DNA of 64,000 nt from Tenodera sinensis (lineage: Eukaryota; Arthropoda; Insecta; Mantodea; Mantidae), in NCBI GenBank assembly GCA_030765045.1, contig CM060962.1:141699298-141763297 (forward strand), written 5' to 3'. The notes below the pieces were generated by a model, which was not told the origin of the DNA, did not search any database, and saw nothing but the letters and a program-made list of their open reading frames with translations. This document shows, one piece after another, positions 19,181 to 31,202 of this stretch. Made by a program: the position numbers and the translations under genes. Each line of letters begins with the position of its first letter. Position 1 is the stretch's first letter.

Positions 19181-22100
19181 TAAACATTGCTCACGTCGCA
19201 CTTGAGACACATAGGGGCCGGGTTGCCACACGACAGACATCCACAAGTGGTGTGGGTGTGACCTATTCTTAATTGTGTTAAAATAACTTCTGACCCACAT
19301 GAGTCCCTGTAAAATGTCAGCCAGGGATCTGCGGTGTCCCTGATTGTCCACAATTGAGTACCAGCTAACGCCTCCCAGGATTGCTGCCAAACCAAAAGAT
19401 GGCGACGGAAGTACCACTGTACATCCCTAGGAGACGGTGTCTGTGAGGTTAACTCTGGCAAATGTCATGAAGACTTGGCAGCTGCATCTGCCTCATCATT
19501 GCCAATAATACCCACATGGCCTGGGGTCCATGTAGAAACAAACTGGTATCCAGAGAAGAGTAACTGGGAAAGAAGTGTCTAGATTTTTAGGATTAAAACT
19601 GCAGTGCCTAGAAATTGCTGTAGGGCCTGGATAGTGCTCAGAGAATCTGAGAAAATTATAAAATTTCCAGGAACTGAGCAAGAGATAAAAAAGGTATGAA
19701 AAAAATACTGTAAGCAGCTCAGCACTAAAAACTGAAAAGTTGTCTGAAAGCCTGTATTTGTGAGCCTTGCCATTATACATTAAATTACATCCTGTAGCAC
19801 CACCAACCTGGGACCCATCGGTAAATACCACGGTATAAATCGGGTAATGGCCCAGAAGTTCGGTGAAAAGCTGGCGAAACACAGAAGGTGGGGTAGCCAA
19901 CTTAGAGCAGCCCAATAGCTCCAGGCCGAACCGCACACACTGGAGTTGCCAAGGAGAGTACCGCTCTACAGCAGGCAGTTGGACGTCACATTCAGTGAGC
20001 AGTTTGCGAAATCAAATACTGCAGGGGTGGGATATAGAGCTATTTCGCATATAGCAGTGGGCAAGGTCTGGACGCAACACGGAATTAAAAGAAGGATGAC
20101 CTGTGTGAAGTGACAAACCTCGTCATGTAAGAACATAGTAAAAACAAGTGCCAGTCAGTGGAGGTTCGCCAGTCAGCATACACACACTCAACACGACTAA
20201 TGCAGAAGGCTCCAGTAGCTAGATGGATACCAGTATGATGTATTGTGTTTATGAAACAAAGTTTAGAGGTGGACGCTGCGCCATAAATAAAACTGCCTTA
20301 ATCTAGTTTGGATCTGACCAATGAACGATGAAACCTCAACACGAATATGTGATCACCGCCCCAAGATACTCCAGATAAAACTCGGAGCACTCGAAGCAAA
20401 TGATCGAAGGAAGCACGAAGTTGACGAATATGGTGCTCCCACGTGAACTGTCTGTCGAGGTGAAGGCCAAGAACTTGATGTGCAGAACAAATGGCAGAGG
20501 TGTGTCATGCAAACAAAGATCTGGAGGAGGGTGTACACAATGAAGTTGATGAAAATGGACACACTGTGTTTTCATTGGGGATAACTGAAAGCTGGTACGA
20601 AGGACCCAGACGTTATGGTCAGCTGCAGTTTACGTTTGATGTGCTCAAGACTATAAGAGCATTAATATATCACAAAGCCGTCAACATACAGTGACATTGG
20701 GATTCTGCTATGAGCAACACTAGCAATGCCATAAATGGCAACGGCGAAAAACATGACACTGAGCCTCGACCCCTGGGGTACATCATTCTCTTGGATCCTC
20801 TCATGTGAGAGTGTGGCCCCAACGTGGACACGAAAGTGGCATAGTTTCAAAAAGCTAAAAAGAAATATTGCAAATGACTGCATAAACAGTAGCCATGCAG
20901 AGTACAACGAATCCCATAGTGTCAGGTGGTGTTGTATGTCTTCTCCAGATCAAAGAAGACACCCACGACATGCTGCTTCTGAAAGACATTCTGGATGTAA
21001 GCTTCCATGCATGTGAGATTGTCAACACTGGAGCGATTGCAATGAAAACCGCACTGAACGTTGCTGAGCAGGTTATTTGTCTCTAGCCAGTACACTAAGC
21101 AACTGTTAAGCATTCGTTCGAAAGTCTTCCAAATGACACTTGTCAGACAAATAGGGCAGTACCTAGAGGGAAGTATCCAGTCTTTTCCGAATTGAGGGAT
21201 AGGGATGACAATATCCTCCTGCCAGGAAGACCTGCTTAAGCCAGATACAGTTATAGATGCTCAGCAGGAAGGAGAGAGCCACAGGTGGAAGATGAAGCAG
21301 CATTTGTCAGTAGATGTCATCAGGAACAGGAGAAGAGTCCTTTGCGAGGGACTCTGTAGATTCCTTGATAGGTACAAAGGCGTCATCATAGCTATCCATT
21401 TGGCAAGGGTGTCAGCGATGTCCTGCTTGATGGTGTAATGGGAGCCCTGTATGGCAAGACCGGGATTAATCATCTGGCGACACTTGCTATACATACACTG
21501 AACAGCAGTCCACACCTTTTGCGTCGAACTTCGATGGGAAATGGAAGAGACATAGTTTTCTCACGACTTGAGTTTGGCATCACTGAGTATAAATTGTGCC
21601 CTAGCACGAGCATGCTTAAAAGTGACAAAGTTTGCCTCTGTAGGATGTAACGTAAAAACACACAGAACACACTTGCGTGCTTTAATAGCCAAACAGCATT
21701 CCTCGGACAACCACGGTACAGGAACGTGACATTGTGTAGATGACCATCGAGGAATGCTGGAATCCACTGCAAGAAGGACAGAGCAAGTAAAATACTCCAC
21801 CATTTCATCAATGGTGGTAAAACCAACGTTGGTGAGGTGAATAAGGGAATGGAATTTCCCCCAGTCAGCCTTGGAAATAATCCAGTAGGGATATCATGTT
21901 GGCAGAGAGTGCTGGTCAGATAGGTGAATGTTAATGGGGTAATGATCACTGCCAAAAAAGTCAGAAAGTACCAACCAATCAAGTAGAGGTACTAGCGACG
22001 GGCTACTAACAGAAACGTCTAGCACGGAGTATGTACCATAGGCAGATGATAGGAAGCTAGGGACACCAGTATTCAACAAAAGTAACCGGATGTATCACAA

Positions 22101-22559
22101 ATGTCTGCTACAAGGCACCCACGAGCATCATCAGTGTCAGAGCCCCAGTGAGTGTGCTTGGCATTCAGATCGCCAAGAAAGATGAACGGTGGCAGAATCT
22201 GTGCCAAGAGAGCCCGAAAATCGTTCTCGTGTACGACACTGACAGGTAGCAAATAGACATTACAAATGGAGAAACAGAGGCTCTGCAGCTGTACATGGAC
22301 CGCTACAGCTTGCAGTGGCATGTTAAGTGGTATGGTGGCAGAGATGTTATGCACCACCAGAATAGTAACACCACTGCTTGCTCACCTATCAGCTGCAGTC
22401 ATGTCTAAATGCTGAAAAACCACGAAGGTGGAGAGCATGATTAGGCTGCAAATGGGTTTACTGTAGACAGACAACTGATGGAGAATGTTGAGAAACAAGA
22501 TGCTGTATGTCTGGAACATCTGCCCGGAACCCATTAACATTCCACTGGATTATTTCCAT
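19170..22559 (-). pseudogene. LINE-B ORF2: endonuclease, RT, RNase H
   Basis: Starts at the ATG at 22559 (MEIIQWNVNGFRADV), 14 nt after ORF1. APE-type endonuclease motifs: FIFLGDLNAKHTHWGSD (about 22200) and GSDHYPI (about 21960). RT: VQCGFHCNRSSVDNL, VVGVFFDLEKTYNTT, NDVPQGSRLSV, and the catalytic box as YVDG instead of YVDD (about 20675). RNase H: YTVVFTDGSQVGGATGC (about 19820) and LLWIPV. C-terminal Cys motif: LRIGHTHTTCGCLSCGNPAP. Multiple shifts and stops, plus the altered RT catalytic Asp, show it is inactive. Confidence 0.85.
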
Positions 22560-22572
22560 GGTAAAAGAGAGA

Positions 22573-23870
22573 TCAGTGGTTAGTCTTCATCTTTTTCTTT
22601 TGCACCTTGACTAATTTTGTATAGGGAGTGCAAGAGTCGCCGTCCTCTGGAGATTCCTCTGATATGTGGGAAGCAGAAGATCCTCTACGGCTCACAAAGC
22701 GAGACTTCATAGAGGACGTGTGGCTGCTGGCTCGGGCTCTGTCGGGAATGACTTCAGTCGACAGGGTCGGAGCTTGTGGACAGCTTGGAATCTGTGGTCT
22801 GCACGGCAGAAGATGTCTTGGACACAGGGCTTTTGTGACACAGTGATGGGGTGCTCGCTGGCAGGTCAGTCTGTGTCGAGGCATTTGCAATGGTGACATG
22901 TTGCAAGCCGACAGTACCAACAGGAGGGCGGTGAGCTGTCAATGAATAGCTTAAGGTAGTGGCAGGTTTCAGCCGTTCGAAGCACAGACGTACTTCTATA
23001 AAGCTCAGGCACTCCTTAACACGCAACTCCTGAATGCTCTTTTCATCCAAGAACTTAGGACACTGACGTGAGCTAGATGGATGGTTACCCCCACAGTTCA
23101 CACAGCATGAGTCCTGATTACAAGCTGTGTTCTCGTGTGCTGGTAAGCCACGACATCACAAGCTGCAAGATGGTTACAAGAGGTCCTGGTATGCCCAAAT
23201 CCCTGCCACTGAAAATAGGGACATACTGCGGCACGCTCGTAGCAACAGTAAACGTATTCTGGCAACTGATCACCCTTGAACGTAAGAAATACTGTACGTA
23301 AAGAGCACTCTTGACCATCCTGCTTCTGAGGTAACCAATATGCTTGACAGACTTCAAGAGGCAGGTGACAAGTTCTTCAAGGGAGATATTGTCCCGCCTG
23401 AAAGTGGTCACTACTCCCCTACACGGGTTTAAGGTCTTACCTGGATAGGCTAGGAGCCCAACAAACTCACCTTTAACAGCTTTTGTGACTGGTCTCCTTT
23501 CATCACCTTGATCAATAACGTGTCACCTCTAAGTCTGGTTGCATCCTTAACTGAGCCACAGATCCTATCCAGTTCCTTTTAAATATAAAACGGGCTAAGG
23601 TCCTTTATCTTTCCTTCACATTGCAATGTCATCACCAAAAAACTGTCTATGAGGGAGGGTTTGCGCAGATACATGATAGATCGGATGGGTCAGAGAATAA
23701 AGACACCAAAACTCCTTGGTCTGTGCCGCCATGGAGACCCCCTCATGACCAAACTCGAGGCATACTTCAGAGGGACCACTACTTGTCCATATGGGTATAC
23801 CGTTCACCACGCATACCCCTGCTTTATGCCCCTTCCACAGGAATAACTGCCTGTGGCTCCCCACTTTAGG
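22573..23870 (-). pseudogene. LINE-B ORF1 (nucleic-acid-binding gag-like protein)
   Basis: Minus strand. An upstream frame at 23411-23118 (LEELVTCLLKSVKHIGYLRSR) precedes a CCHC-type zinc knuckle region; NCGGNHPSSSRQCPKFLDEK at about 23101-23040 is the typical last knuckle of Jockey-group ORF1. It is followed by IQELRVKECLSFIEVR. The C-terminus is Ser/Thr-rich and ends in a basic VKVQKKKMKTNH tail at 22573. Several frame shifts exist between segments. The protein would coat LINE RNA. Confidence 0.75.
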
Positions 23871-24736
23871 CCACGCTGCCTCAACAGAGTCAACATGGAT
23901 TCAGGGGACTTGTGGTTTATTACACCGGGGTTCCATCAGCAGTAACATGTCCAGCTGGTGATACTAACCTGACGGCACACAGCAGTCAGGGAAACAACAC
24001 AGGCCGGGTCCTCAGAGGGCCACGTGGGTGTACATGATTGTGTGGATGGGCTCTACACCTAAGGCTACACATGGGGGCAGTGGGAAGGGTCTGCCCAACC
24101 TTCGCACCTGAGACCTCTGAAGAGCACACAAGTCAGGAGCCACACTGAAACCATGGGACAGGACCGCGGAGATAGGAAAGATCCCTGCTGGTGAGACAGG
24201 AGCTATAAACCTAAGACCTTATAAACCAATATTCATAATAAACCTAGAAGAGGAAGAGGGTGATAAATAGGAGCAGCATAAACAACTGCACGTGGCACAT
24301 TTGATGGATATGAAGGAGGTGAAGTGATGGTGAGCAGCTCGGGACCCTGGGTGCATCTAACCTGTACCTACCCTAGTAGGCCCCTGGGGGAAAAAGTTGT
24401 GCCAAGGTTACGAGAGTAGTGAACAAATGTGAGTTGCAAAGTCATGAAGAACTGTAGACTGTATTAACGATAAAAACAGAATTGTATTTTATGCTTCAGT
24501 TTAGAAGAAAATAAAGTGACAGAAAAAGTAACTTGGACTTAACTGTCACAGTGTTCCTCCCCTAAAAGCCACATGACCTTGTCGTAAGTGGGGAGGCTTG
24601 TGTGTACCTGTGGCCCTGTGAGCTGTACTGGCGGTGCATGTCACCGGTAGAGTTACTCATACCAGAGAGGTCACAGACGAGGTACCGGACAAAGAAGTGG
24701 CTTATTCTTTAACATCTTAAAAGTCATCCCAAATAG

Positions 24737-24912
24737 GGACTCCCAGTAGGAGGACCTAACCAGGACTCCCAGTAGGAGGACCTTACCGGAACTCCCAGTA
24801 GGAGGACCTTACCGGGACTCCCAGTAGGAGGACCTAACCGGGACTCCCAGTAGGAGGACCTAACCGGGACTCCCAGTAGGAGGACCTAACCGGGACTCCC
24901 AGTTGGAGTACC
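24737..24912 (+). repeat. 26-bp tandem array in LINE-A 5' leader
   Basis: Six complete 26-bp units start at 24737, 24763, 24789, 24815, 24841 and 24867, with a partial seventh at 24893. Units differ at one to two positions. Each contains CTCCCAGTAGGAG, a short palindrome (CTCC/GGAG). Tandem units in a LINE 5' leader often carry promoter activity; here that is inference. Confidence 0.95.
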
Positions 24913-25169
24913 AGGTTATATTTTTAAGGGCTCTGGTTACTCAAGCTAAGGTGTGAGGCATCGTACTGAGAGCTGAATGGTACTGGGGTATAATACAGTG
25001 TCACTAACGACCCCCTCAGGGCACTGGGCAACACCCTGTTGTATTTAGCCCCGTGTAGACCTAATTTCCCCAGTATTCATGGGATTCTCATGAAAACCAC
25101 TATTAAAAAAACAAACACAAATAAAAAACAGGGAGGGTAGGGACTTGAAATAGAACCTGTCTCAAAAGA

Positions 25170-26104
25170 TGCAACTCAGGCAGCTGGCAGTTCCAGCATA
25201 CAGGAGGACAAAGATCTGGGCCAGATGGCCTCAAATATAAATCAGCTGCACCTAGGGAAATCTCTGGGGCAGTCAGAAAGAAACTAAGAAAGTTGAGAAC
25301 TGCTCAACCTGATACCGAGACCTCTAAGAAACCAGGACACGGACAGTCTTACCTGACACCTCAAAGAACTGGGGCTGTGAAAAGAACCAGATCCACACCT
25401 GATACACCACCTAGCATCAAGCCACAACAGAAAAGACCCAGGGATCCAACGGAATCTGAGGCAACTTTCAGGGAGGCTTTGGCAGCTTTTAAAATGGCTA
25501 TCATAAAGGAGAAGTATCCAGAGACTAAACTCATGGAAGAGGAAGTCAAGGATATTCTAGGAGCTATACTCAGCAAGGTAGATGGGATCAAAGAAGGTGA
25601 ATACTTACCATTGCTTAGGACCTATACCCTACAGGAAGGCGCTCTAATCTATTACTGTGAGGATGGGAAGAGTGCTGAACGGCTGAGGACAAACTTCAAT
25701 GGGGTAAAACTCAAAGAGGACTTGATACTCAGGGTAATTGATGCTAAAGATCTGCCCAAACCAGTCAAGGTGGCCTTTAGGACCCGGGACCTAAAGGTTC
25801 TACTGCGCAGGTTATGGGTTTTTAATCCAGGACTCAAAACTGAGTACTGGAAAGTACTGGACCGGCAGGCAGACTCCGTGGGCAGAGGCTCATACTGCTT
25901 ATAGACCAGGAGTCAGCCAAAGCCATAAAAGCTGCCAACATGGCAGCCTATACTGGGATAGACAGGGGTCAATTTAAGATCCTAGTAGACCCAACAAAGC
26001 AAGATAAGGCCCAAGCAACCAAGGAGGACGAGGCATCTGGGGAGCCTAAGGTTAGTGTGACTACACAGGAGGCCATGGAGACTCAGGGGGATGAGACCAA
26101 TTAA
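25170..26104 (+). pseudogene. LINE-A ORF1
   Basis: Open from about 25170 without a clear ATG in frame; the well-kept part runs RTAQPDTETSKKPGHGQ to about 25900. A basic Pro-rich N-terminus (KRTRSTPDTPPSIKPQQKRP) is followed by a helical middle (EATFREALAAFKMAIIKEKY) and a segment with the ORF1 RRM-like feel (LIYYCEDGKSAERLRTNFNG). One frameshift near 25900 leads into DQESAKAIKAANMAAYTG and a stop at 26104. No zinc knuckle is seen. It probably binds LINE RNA. Confidence 0.7.
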
Positions 26105-26514
26105 GATAAGCTCTTGCTTTTTACATTATCATGGGAGAATTGTCAATACATAATTCAGATAAATCTTCACCACTGTAAGACTGCAACTGCTGCTCTCTGT
26201 AGGAAGCTGGCAGTTGAAGATATTGATATAGTTCTCATTCAAGAACCATGGATTTACAAGAGCATAATAAGAGGTCTTAACAGTAACAGAGGCAGTATAA
26301 CAACCCCTGTTGATCTGGATAATCCTAGGATCTGTATTTATACAAGAAACTGGGTCAAAGCAATTTCAATAATAAGATACTGTTCCAGGGATATAACAAC
26401 CATCGAAATAATTATGAGGGTGGATGGACAGAGAAAGACAGTTCTACTGACCCTTGTCTATCTTCCCCATGAGGAAGAGGACCCACCATCTTGTATGGTG
26501 AGGGACCTCATTAA

Positions 26515-27537
26515 CCTCTCGAGCAATGGCCATTTAAAACCATCCGCGAGCCGAGAACTGCTACCCAATAACCAGCGCAGGGCATTTAAAGTGTGTCGTA
26601 TATACACAGCTGTATTTTGTGTAAATATTAAGTTATTTTAATGAAACAAAAACTGGTATAAAACACGTTATATGCAGTATAAACGTACGTCATCAGCAAA
26701 GTTTAGTTGTATTTATAAAACGTTGAAATAGCACTATTTTGTTTCACTGTGGTGAAAAGTCAACTTTGCTCTGTCGAATGCATCTAATATATGTTCTCTG
26801 AAAGAAACAGTAGTCGACCCATTGTATGTGTGACTTATGCGTCAGCATACTGTGTAATAAAGCATTACTGTATGCGTGGTCTCTTGAGTCATCAGAATAC
26901 AGCAACATTGCAACTTTTGCTTACGCGAGTTTCGTAACTTAGTAGACTCCGTCTTTCTTTGTTGAAATACATACATATACTTTCCTGCTTGTAGCTGAAC
27001 AGAGAAGTGGTATAAAAAGGTATTTTTGCACCAACTGGATATAACCATATACAATTGTTTGGTAATTTGGAGAGCTCTAAACCCACACAGGACAATGACC
27101 TACCTTGACTTCCGACTATCAATAGCTCGCAGCCTTATTGAACAATACCACGTTGGGGGCTGAAAATCCAAAACCCCTGCACCCCTCAGACTTCAAGGAA
27201 AACATTATCCTAAAAGGATACCACCAACAGCAAAGAAGTCCCGCCCATCTCAAAAGTGTTTCGTGTGCCGCAAGAAGGGAATTCGCGAATGTGGAGATAT
27301 ACCCTTGTGTGTTTATACCTGTTTTGAGGTAAATCACTGCAGAACGAACATATTAAGGTAAGCCAGTAAAGTATATAGGCTTCACTAAAATGTTTCATAA
27401 AGGGAAAATTAAAATAAGTTGAGTTGGATAAGGGATAAATAAGGGTTAATTCTTAAACGCACAGGACGTATACATGCCCATATCGCTCATCCATCATTTT
27501 AAATGGACGTGATTTCATGCCCATATCGCTGAAGAGG
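26515..27537 (+). mobile_element. piggyBac deletion derivative P1
   Basis: 1023 bp between TTAA at 26511-26514 and 27538-27541. The ends read CCTCTCGAGCAATGGCC and ...ATATCGCTGAAGAGG, matching the termini of P2 (47738-50481). The left half matches the 5' non-coding end of P2. It then jumps near 27005 to the transposase C-terminus (MTYLDFRLSIARSLIEQY, one TGA, then a Cys-rich tail with CFVCRKKG and CGDIPLCVY). The whole catalytic region is deleted. Removing the insert and one TTAA leaves LINE-A endonuclease in frame. Confidence 0.92.
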
Positions 27538-28653
27538 TTAATTATGGACAGATTTCCAGGAAGGAGCTCGTCATTGGATGTGATGCCAATGCACACCACA
27601 CAATTTGGGGGAGCACTGGCATCAATAGAACAGGAGAGCTCTTAATGGAATACTTGGTAAGTACAAACCTTAATATTCATATTCTAAATGAAGGCAATGA
27701 ACCAACCTTTGTCACTGTACAAAGGAAAGAGGCCATAGATTTTACAATAGGGACTCCTTTTACTGAGAACCTAGTTAAAAACTGGCATGTATCATCTGAT
27801 ATATCTTTATCAGATCACAGATACATTTGCTTCAAGTTAGGATCACAGGAATTTGAGCCTGTGATATACAGAAACCCTAAGGACACTGATTGGGCTTCAT
27901 ATCGTAAAACTCTTTCAGGACTTATACAGGGTATATCTAAGGAGATAAACACAGTGTTGGATTTGGAGTTAGCTGTTGACCAGTTGCAACAGGCTATTCT
28001 CTTGTCCTACACTGTTAATTGTAGGGCTAAGGCCGCTTCCACACCAAGGAATGTGCCTTGGTAGTCTAAAAGGTTAAGCAAACTAAGATGCAATTGCAGG
28101 AGACTGTTTAATTGGGCTAAACAGACTGGTAATTGGAATTCTTATAGAGCTGAATTGACCAGTTACAACAGAGAGATAAGGAAGGCTTAAAGAGCCTCAT
28201 GGAGGGGGTACTGTGGGAGCATCGAAGATGTTCCCAGTGGCACCAGACTCATGAAGGCTCTAGCTAAAGGTGTCGCCAACAAGCTTAAGTTGCCTAAAGG
28301 CGACTACACAATGACTGGAAAAGGCACTCTAAAACATATGTTTGCAGTGCGCTTTCCAGGATCTGAAGAGATGAATTGCATGATGGACAGGGGCAATCGG
28401 GGTTCAATCCTCGGACGGACAAGGAAGATTGGCACCTGGCCAAGGCAATAATCAACCAAACTGGGATCAGATGGGCTATTGATGCATTTGAACCATATAA
28501 ATCAGCTGGACCAGATGGACTGATACCCACTTTGTTACAATTGAAATCTTGGCGTTTCTGTTGTGTCAAACTTTTAGAGCTAGTCCTGCACTTGGGCATA
28601 TTCCTACGGCCTGGAGGCAAGTCAGAGTAACTTACATTCCTAAGCCTGAACGT

Positions 28654-30041
28654 TGTGACGTCATGGAAAGTCGTCACTTCGAGATATCGACTGGCCTTCC
28701 CTTAGAGAGGTGTACAGCCGTAAGGGTGGTAAGCGCAACCCCTCTCGCTCCCCGCTACGCCCCGCACTCAGTATAAAAGACCAGTCTTCGTAGGTTACTT
28801 CAGCGCGGAAGCGCGCTGCCTTCAGTCTTCATAGGTTACTTCAGCGCGGAAGCGCGCTGCCTGCAGTCTTCGAGTAGTCGAGCTCCATAGGCGCTGCCAT
28901 CAGTTGTCTTCGTCAGCCAAAGTATAGCCAGCTTCGACCAAGCGTATTGTATGAGCCTTACATACTATGGTTTGCCGAGGCGCTCAGCATTAGTATCTTA
29001 CATACTTTCCTACATGTTCGTCTGTAATGAGCCGATAGGCTTAGCAATTTTCAATTCTACTAACATTACTCGGCAAAATCTTCTTCATCGAGCCAAGCGG
29101 TTCACCAACAGTGACGTCAGCACACATCGAAGTCAACGGGGTCATGCTTCAGGCTCTAGCTTGTCAAAGGGGGCAAGCAAGTGAGCAACTTTTCTCCGTG
29201 GAGAAGCAACGTCGGCATTCACCACCATTTTTTCGAGATGTATGCTAATTCAGGCATACACTGGGCATACGCGGAATTAAGCAGAAACGACGCGTTTATT
29301 CTTCATGGCTGATATGCAGCAATGTGCCATGGTCCGTGTGCATGTTCATTTCAACATAATTGGAGAAGGACCTGTTCCATAGCACACCAGACATTTGGGT
29401 GAGACAAACAGTTCTGTATTTCATCTAGATTTATGTGTTCAGTGTTTTAGGGCTTTTATGTTAAAGAAGGGTAGGTGATATTTTGTATCACGTTTAATGT
29501 AGCCTAAACGGCAATAGTTATAATTCCGACTAACACAATCAAGTGAGTGTGTAGTTAAATGGGATGACTTTTGGGTGCCAAGTTATATTGGTGAGTCAGG
29601 CCTATTCTACCAGTGTTGCTCAGGAAGTCAAATAGTCAGGAAGGAATTATTACTTAGTGCAAAGAATAGTTTACATTTATGTCTATTTTATGTAACTGTG
29701 CTTATTTTACTACATTTTCGTAATATATATATATATATTTCCATCATTCACCATACTTTGAATGTTCTTATGTATATTCTTGTTACTTAACACCGTCCGT
29801 GTTAAGTCTTGTATTTATTTACGTTTTCAAAATATATTCAAGGAAAAGCCATTTGGTATTATATGTAACCACAATATACCCCACCGAACCATTCCCAACA
29901 CGATTCCGCAAGTAGATGTCCACTCACTCTCGCTAAGCCAAGTCAAGTGGGGTTGCAGGAAAATCATGGGGCTAGGCTTAGCAAGTGTCAAGTCAAGTAA
30001 TGGTAGCAGATAGTTAAAGAAGGAGAGAGTGGCGTGCGACA
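28654..30041 (+). mobile_element. Solo LTR, 1388 bp, in LINE-A RT
   Basis: Starts TGTGACGTCATGG, ends GGCGTGCGACA, flanked by ACGT at 28650-28653 and 30042-30045. Joining the flanks with one ACGT gives an uninterrupted LINE RT frame (...PKPER and then PSYQDAKAYRPI). There is no internal coding region, so the body is taken as one LTR left by LTR-LTR recombination. It carries a TATA box and a 41-bp tandem duplication. The terminal TGTGAC/GCGACA resembles the plus-strand ends of the 10095-15449 element. Confidence 0.8.
28771..28863 (+). promoter_or_regulatory. TATA box and 41-bp tandem duplication in the solo LTR
   Basis: GTATAAAAGA at 28771-28780 is a strong TATA context. Two copies of a 41-bp unit (28782-28822 and 28823-28863) follow at once, each holding the GC palindrome CAGCGCGGAAGCGCGCTG; a third partial start CAGTCTTCG follows. 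The likely transcription start lies within the repeats. Confidence 0.6.
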
Positions 30042-31202
30042 ACGTCCCAGCTATCAAGATGCCAAGGCTTATCGACCCATATGCCTCATCTTTTCTGCTG
30101 AAGACGATGGAGAAACTAGTTCATAGGCACATAAGGGACTGTGTATTGGCAAATCAACCTTTACATGGATATCAGTGTGCCTATCAATCCAGGAAATCTG
30201 TAGACTGCTTTGCACTATGTCATAACCAACATAGAGAAGTTTTTACACTCCAAAGAAATCGCTTTAGGAGCATTTCTTGACATTGAGGGTGCTTTTGATA
30301 GAACCTCAACTGCAGCTATTGTCACATCATCTGCTGCTGAACATAATGTCCCAAGCACTATCGGCAGATGGATATGTTCCATGCTGGAAGAGAGGCGCAT
30401 CTCATCAACATTATGTGGGGAGACTATTCATGTTTCCACATCAAGGGGTTGTCCGCTGGGAGGAGTTTTATCGCCACTGTGGAACCTTGTAGTGGATAAC
30501 TTGATTTGAGACTTAAACGACAGCAACCATCTCACGATAGGATATGCTGACGACATAGCCATATTGGTAAGGGGGAAATTCCCCAGAACCATTTCTGAAG
30601 TGCTACAAGTAGCCTTAGGAAAAGTAGAATGCTGGTGCAGCAGATCTGGCTTACCTGTTAATCCCAGCAAAATAAAAATTGTACCTTTCACCAGATTTCG
30701 ATATCTGGGGAATCCGGGGAATCTGAGGAAACCCAGACTCTGAGGTGAAATCTTACAATTTTCCAATGAAGTTAAATACCTTGGGGTAATTTTAGACAAG
30801 GGATTAACCTGGAAAAAATAAGCAGATGCATGTATCAATAGAGCCTATGGAGTCTTTTGGACATGCAGAAATCTGCTTGGCAAGAAATGGGGACTGAAAC
30901 CCAAGGTGGTCTACTGGATGTACATCACAATGGTCAGACCCATTATTTCCTATGCCAAACTTGTCTGGTGGCCTAGAGTAAAACTGAGGTAATGCAAGGA
31001 ATAACTCAAAATTACAGAGAATGGCTTGCATGTCTGTCATGGGGCTTTCAGGACTACTACAGCCTCTCTGGAGGTTCTGTTGGACTTACCCCCACTCCAT
31101 ATCTGATTGGAGTCAGAGGCGAGGACCGGTCTGTACAGACTCAGATGTAATGGCATTGAGAATTTGGAATCACAATGCAACAGTCACTGAAACCTACCTA
31201 TA

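Larger units (their letters stand above)
19024..24391 (-). mobile_element. LINE-B: full-length Jockey-type LINE in the LTR
   Basis: A 5.37-kb block flanked by AAAAGTTGTGTC (19012-19023) and AAAAGTTGTGCC (24392-24403), a 12-bp TSD with one difference. Minus-strand order is 5' leader starting CCCCCAGGGGCC, ORF1, ORF2 (endonuclease, RT, RNase H, Cys tail). No clear poly(A) remains; the 3' end carries an inserted tRNA-like SINE. The intact 5' start argues for full-length reverse transcription. All ORFs are decayed. Confidence 0.85.
16834..24530 (+). mobile_element. Internally deleted Gypsy-like LTR element, 3' LTR split by LINE-B
   Basis: Two related blocks in direct orientation, 16834-17350 and 18608-19023 plus 24392-24530, behave as LTRs. 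Both start TGTGATG and share AACTGTATATCTCAACAG and GTTATTGTGAGAAGCAATTTTA. Only about 1.25 kb lies between them, holding gag and protease relics similar to the 10095-15449 element. A purine tract precedes the second LTR. RT, RNase H and integrase are gone. No matching short duplication was found at the outer ends. The second LTR is split by the insertion of LINE-B at 19024-24391. Confidence 0.75.
18608..24530 (+). repeat. 3' LTR, interrupted
   Basis: LTR sequence runs 18608-19023 and resumes at 24392-24530 in the same order as in the 5' LTR. The break carries the LINE-B duplication (AAAAGTTGTG plus TC or CC). Confidence 0.75.

Noticed and set aside
20336..21113. Independent genes on both strands
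   Set aside because: All fall within the decayed LINE-B RT; short plus-strand ORFs are shadows.
22628..22896. Plus-strand ORFs over LINE-B ORF1
   Set aside because: They are antisense to the Ser-rich ORF1 tail, which has the recognised LINE signature on the minus strand.
24737..24912. CRISPR-like array
   Set aside because: Units are contiguous 26-bp tandem repeats without unique spacers, inside a LINE leader in an animal genome.
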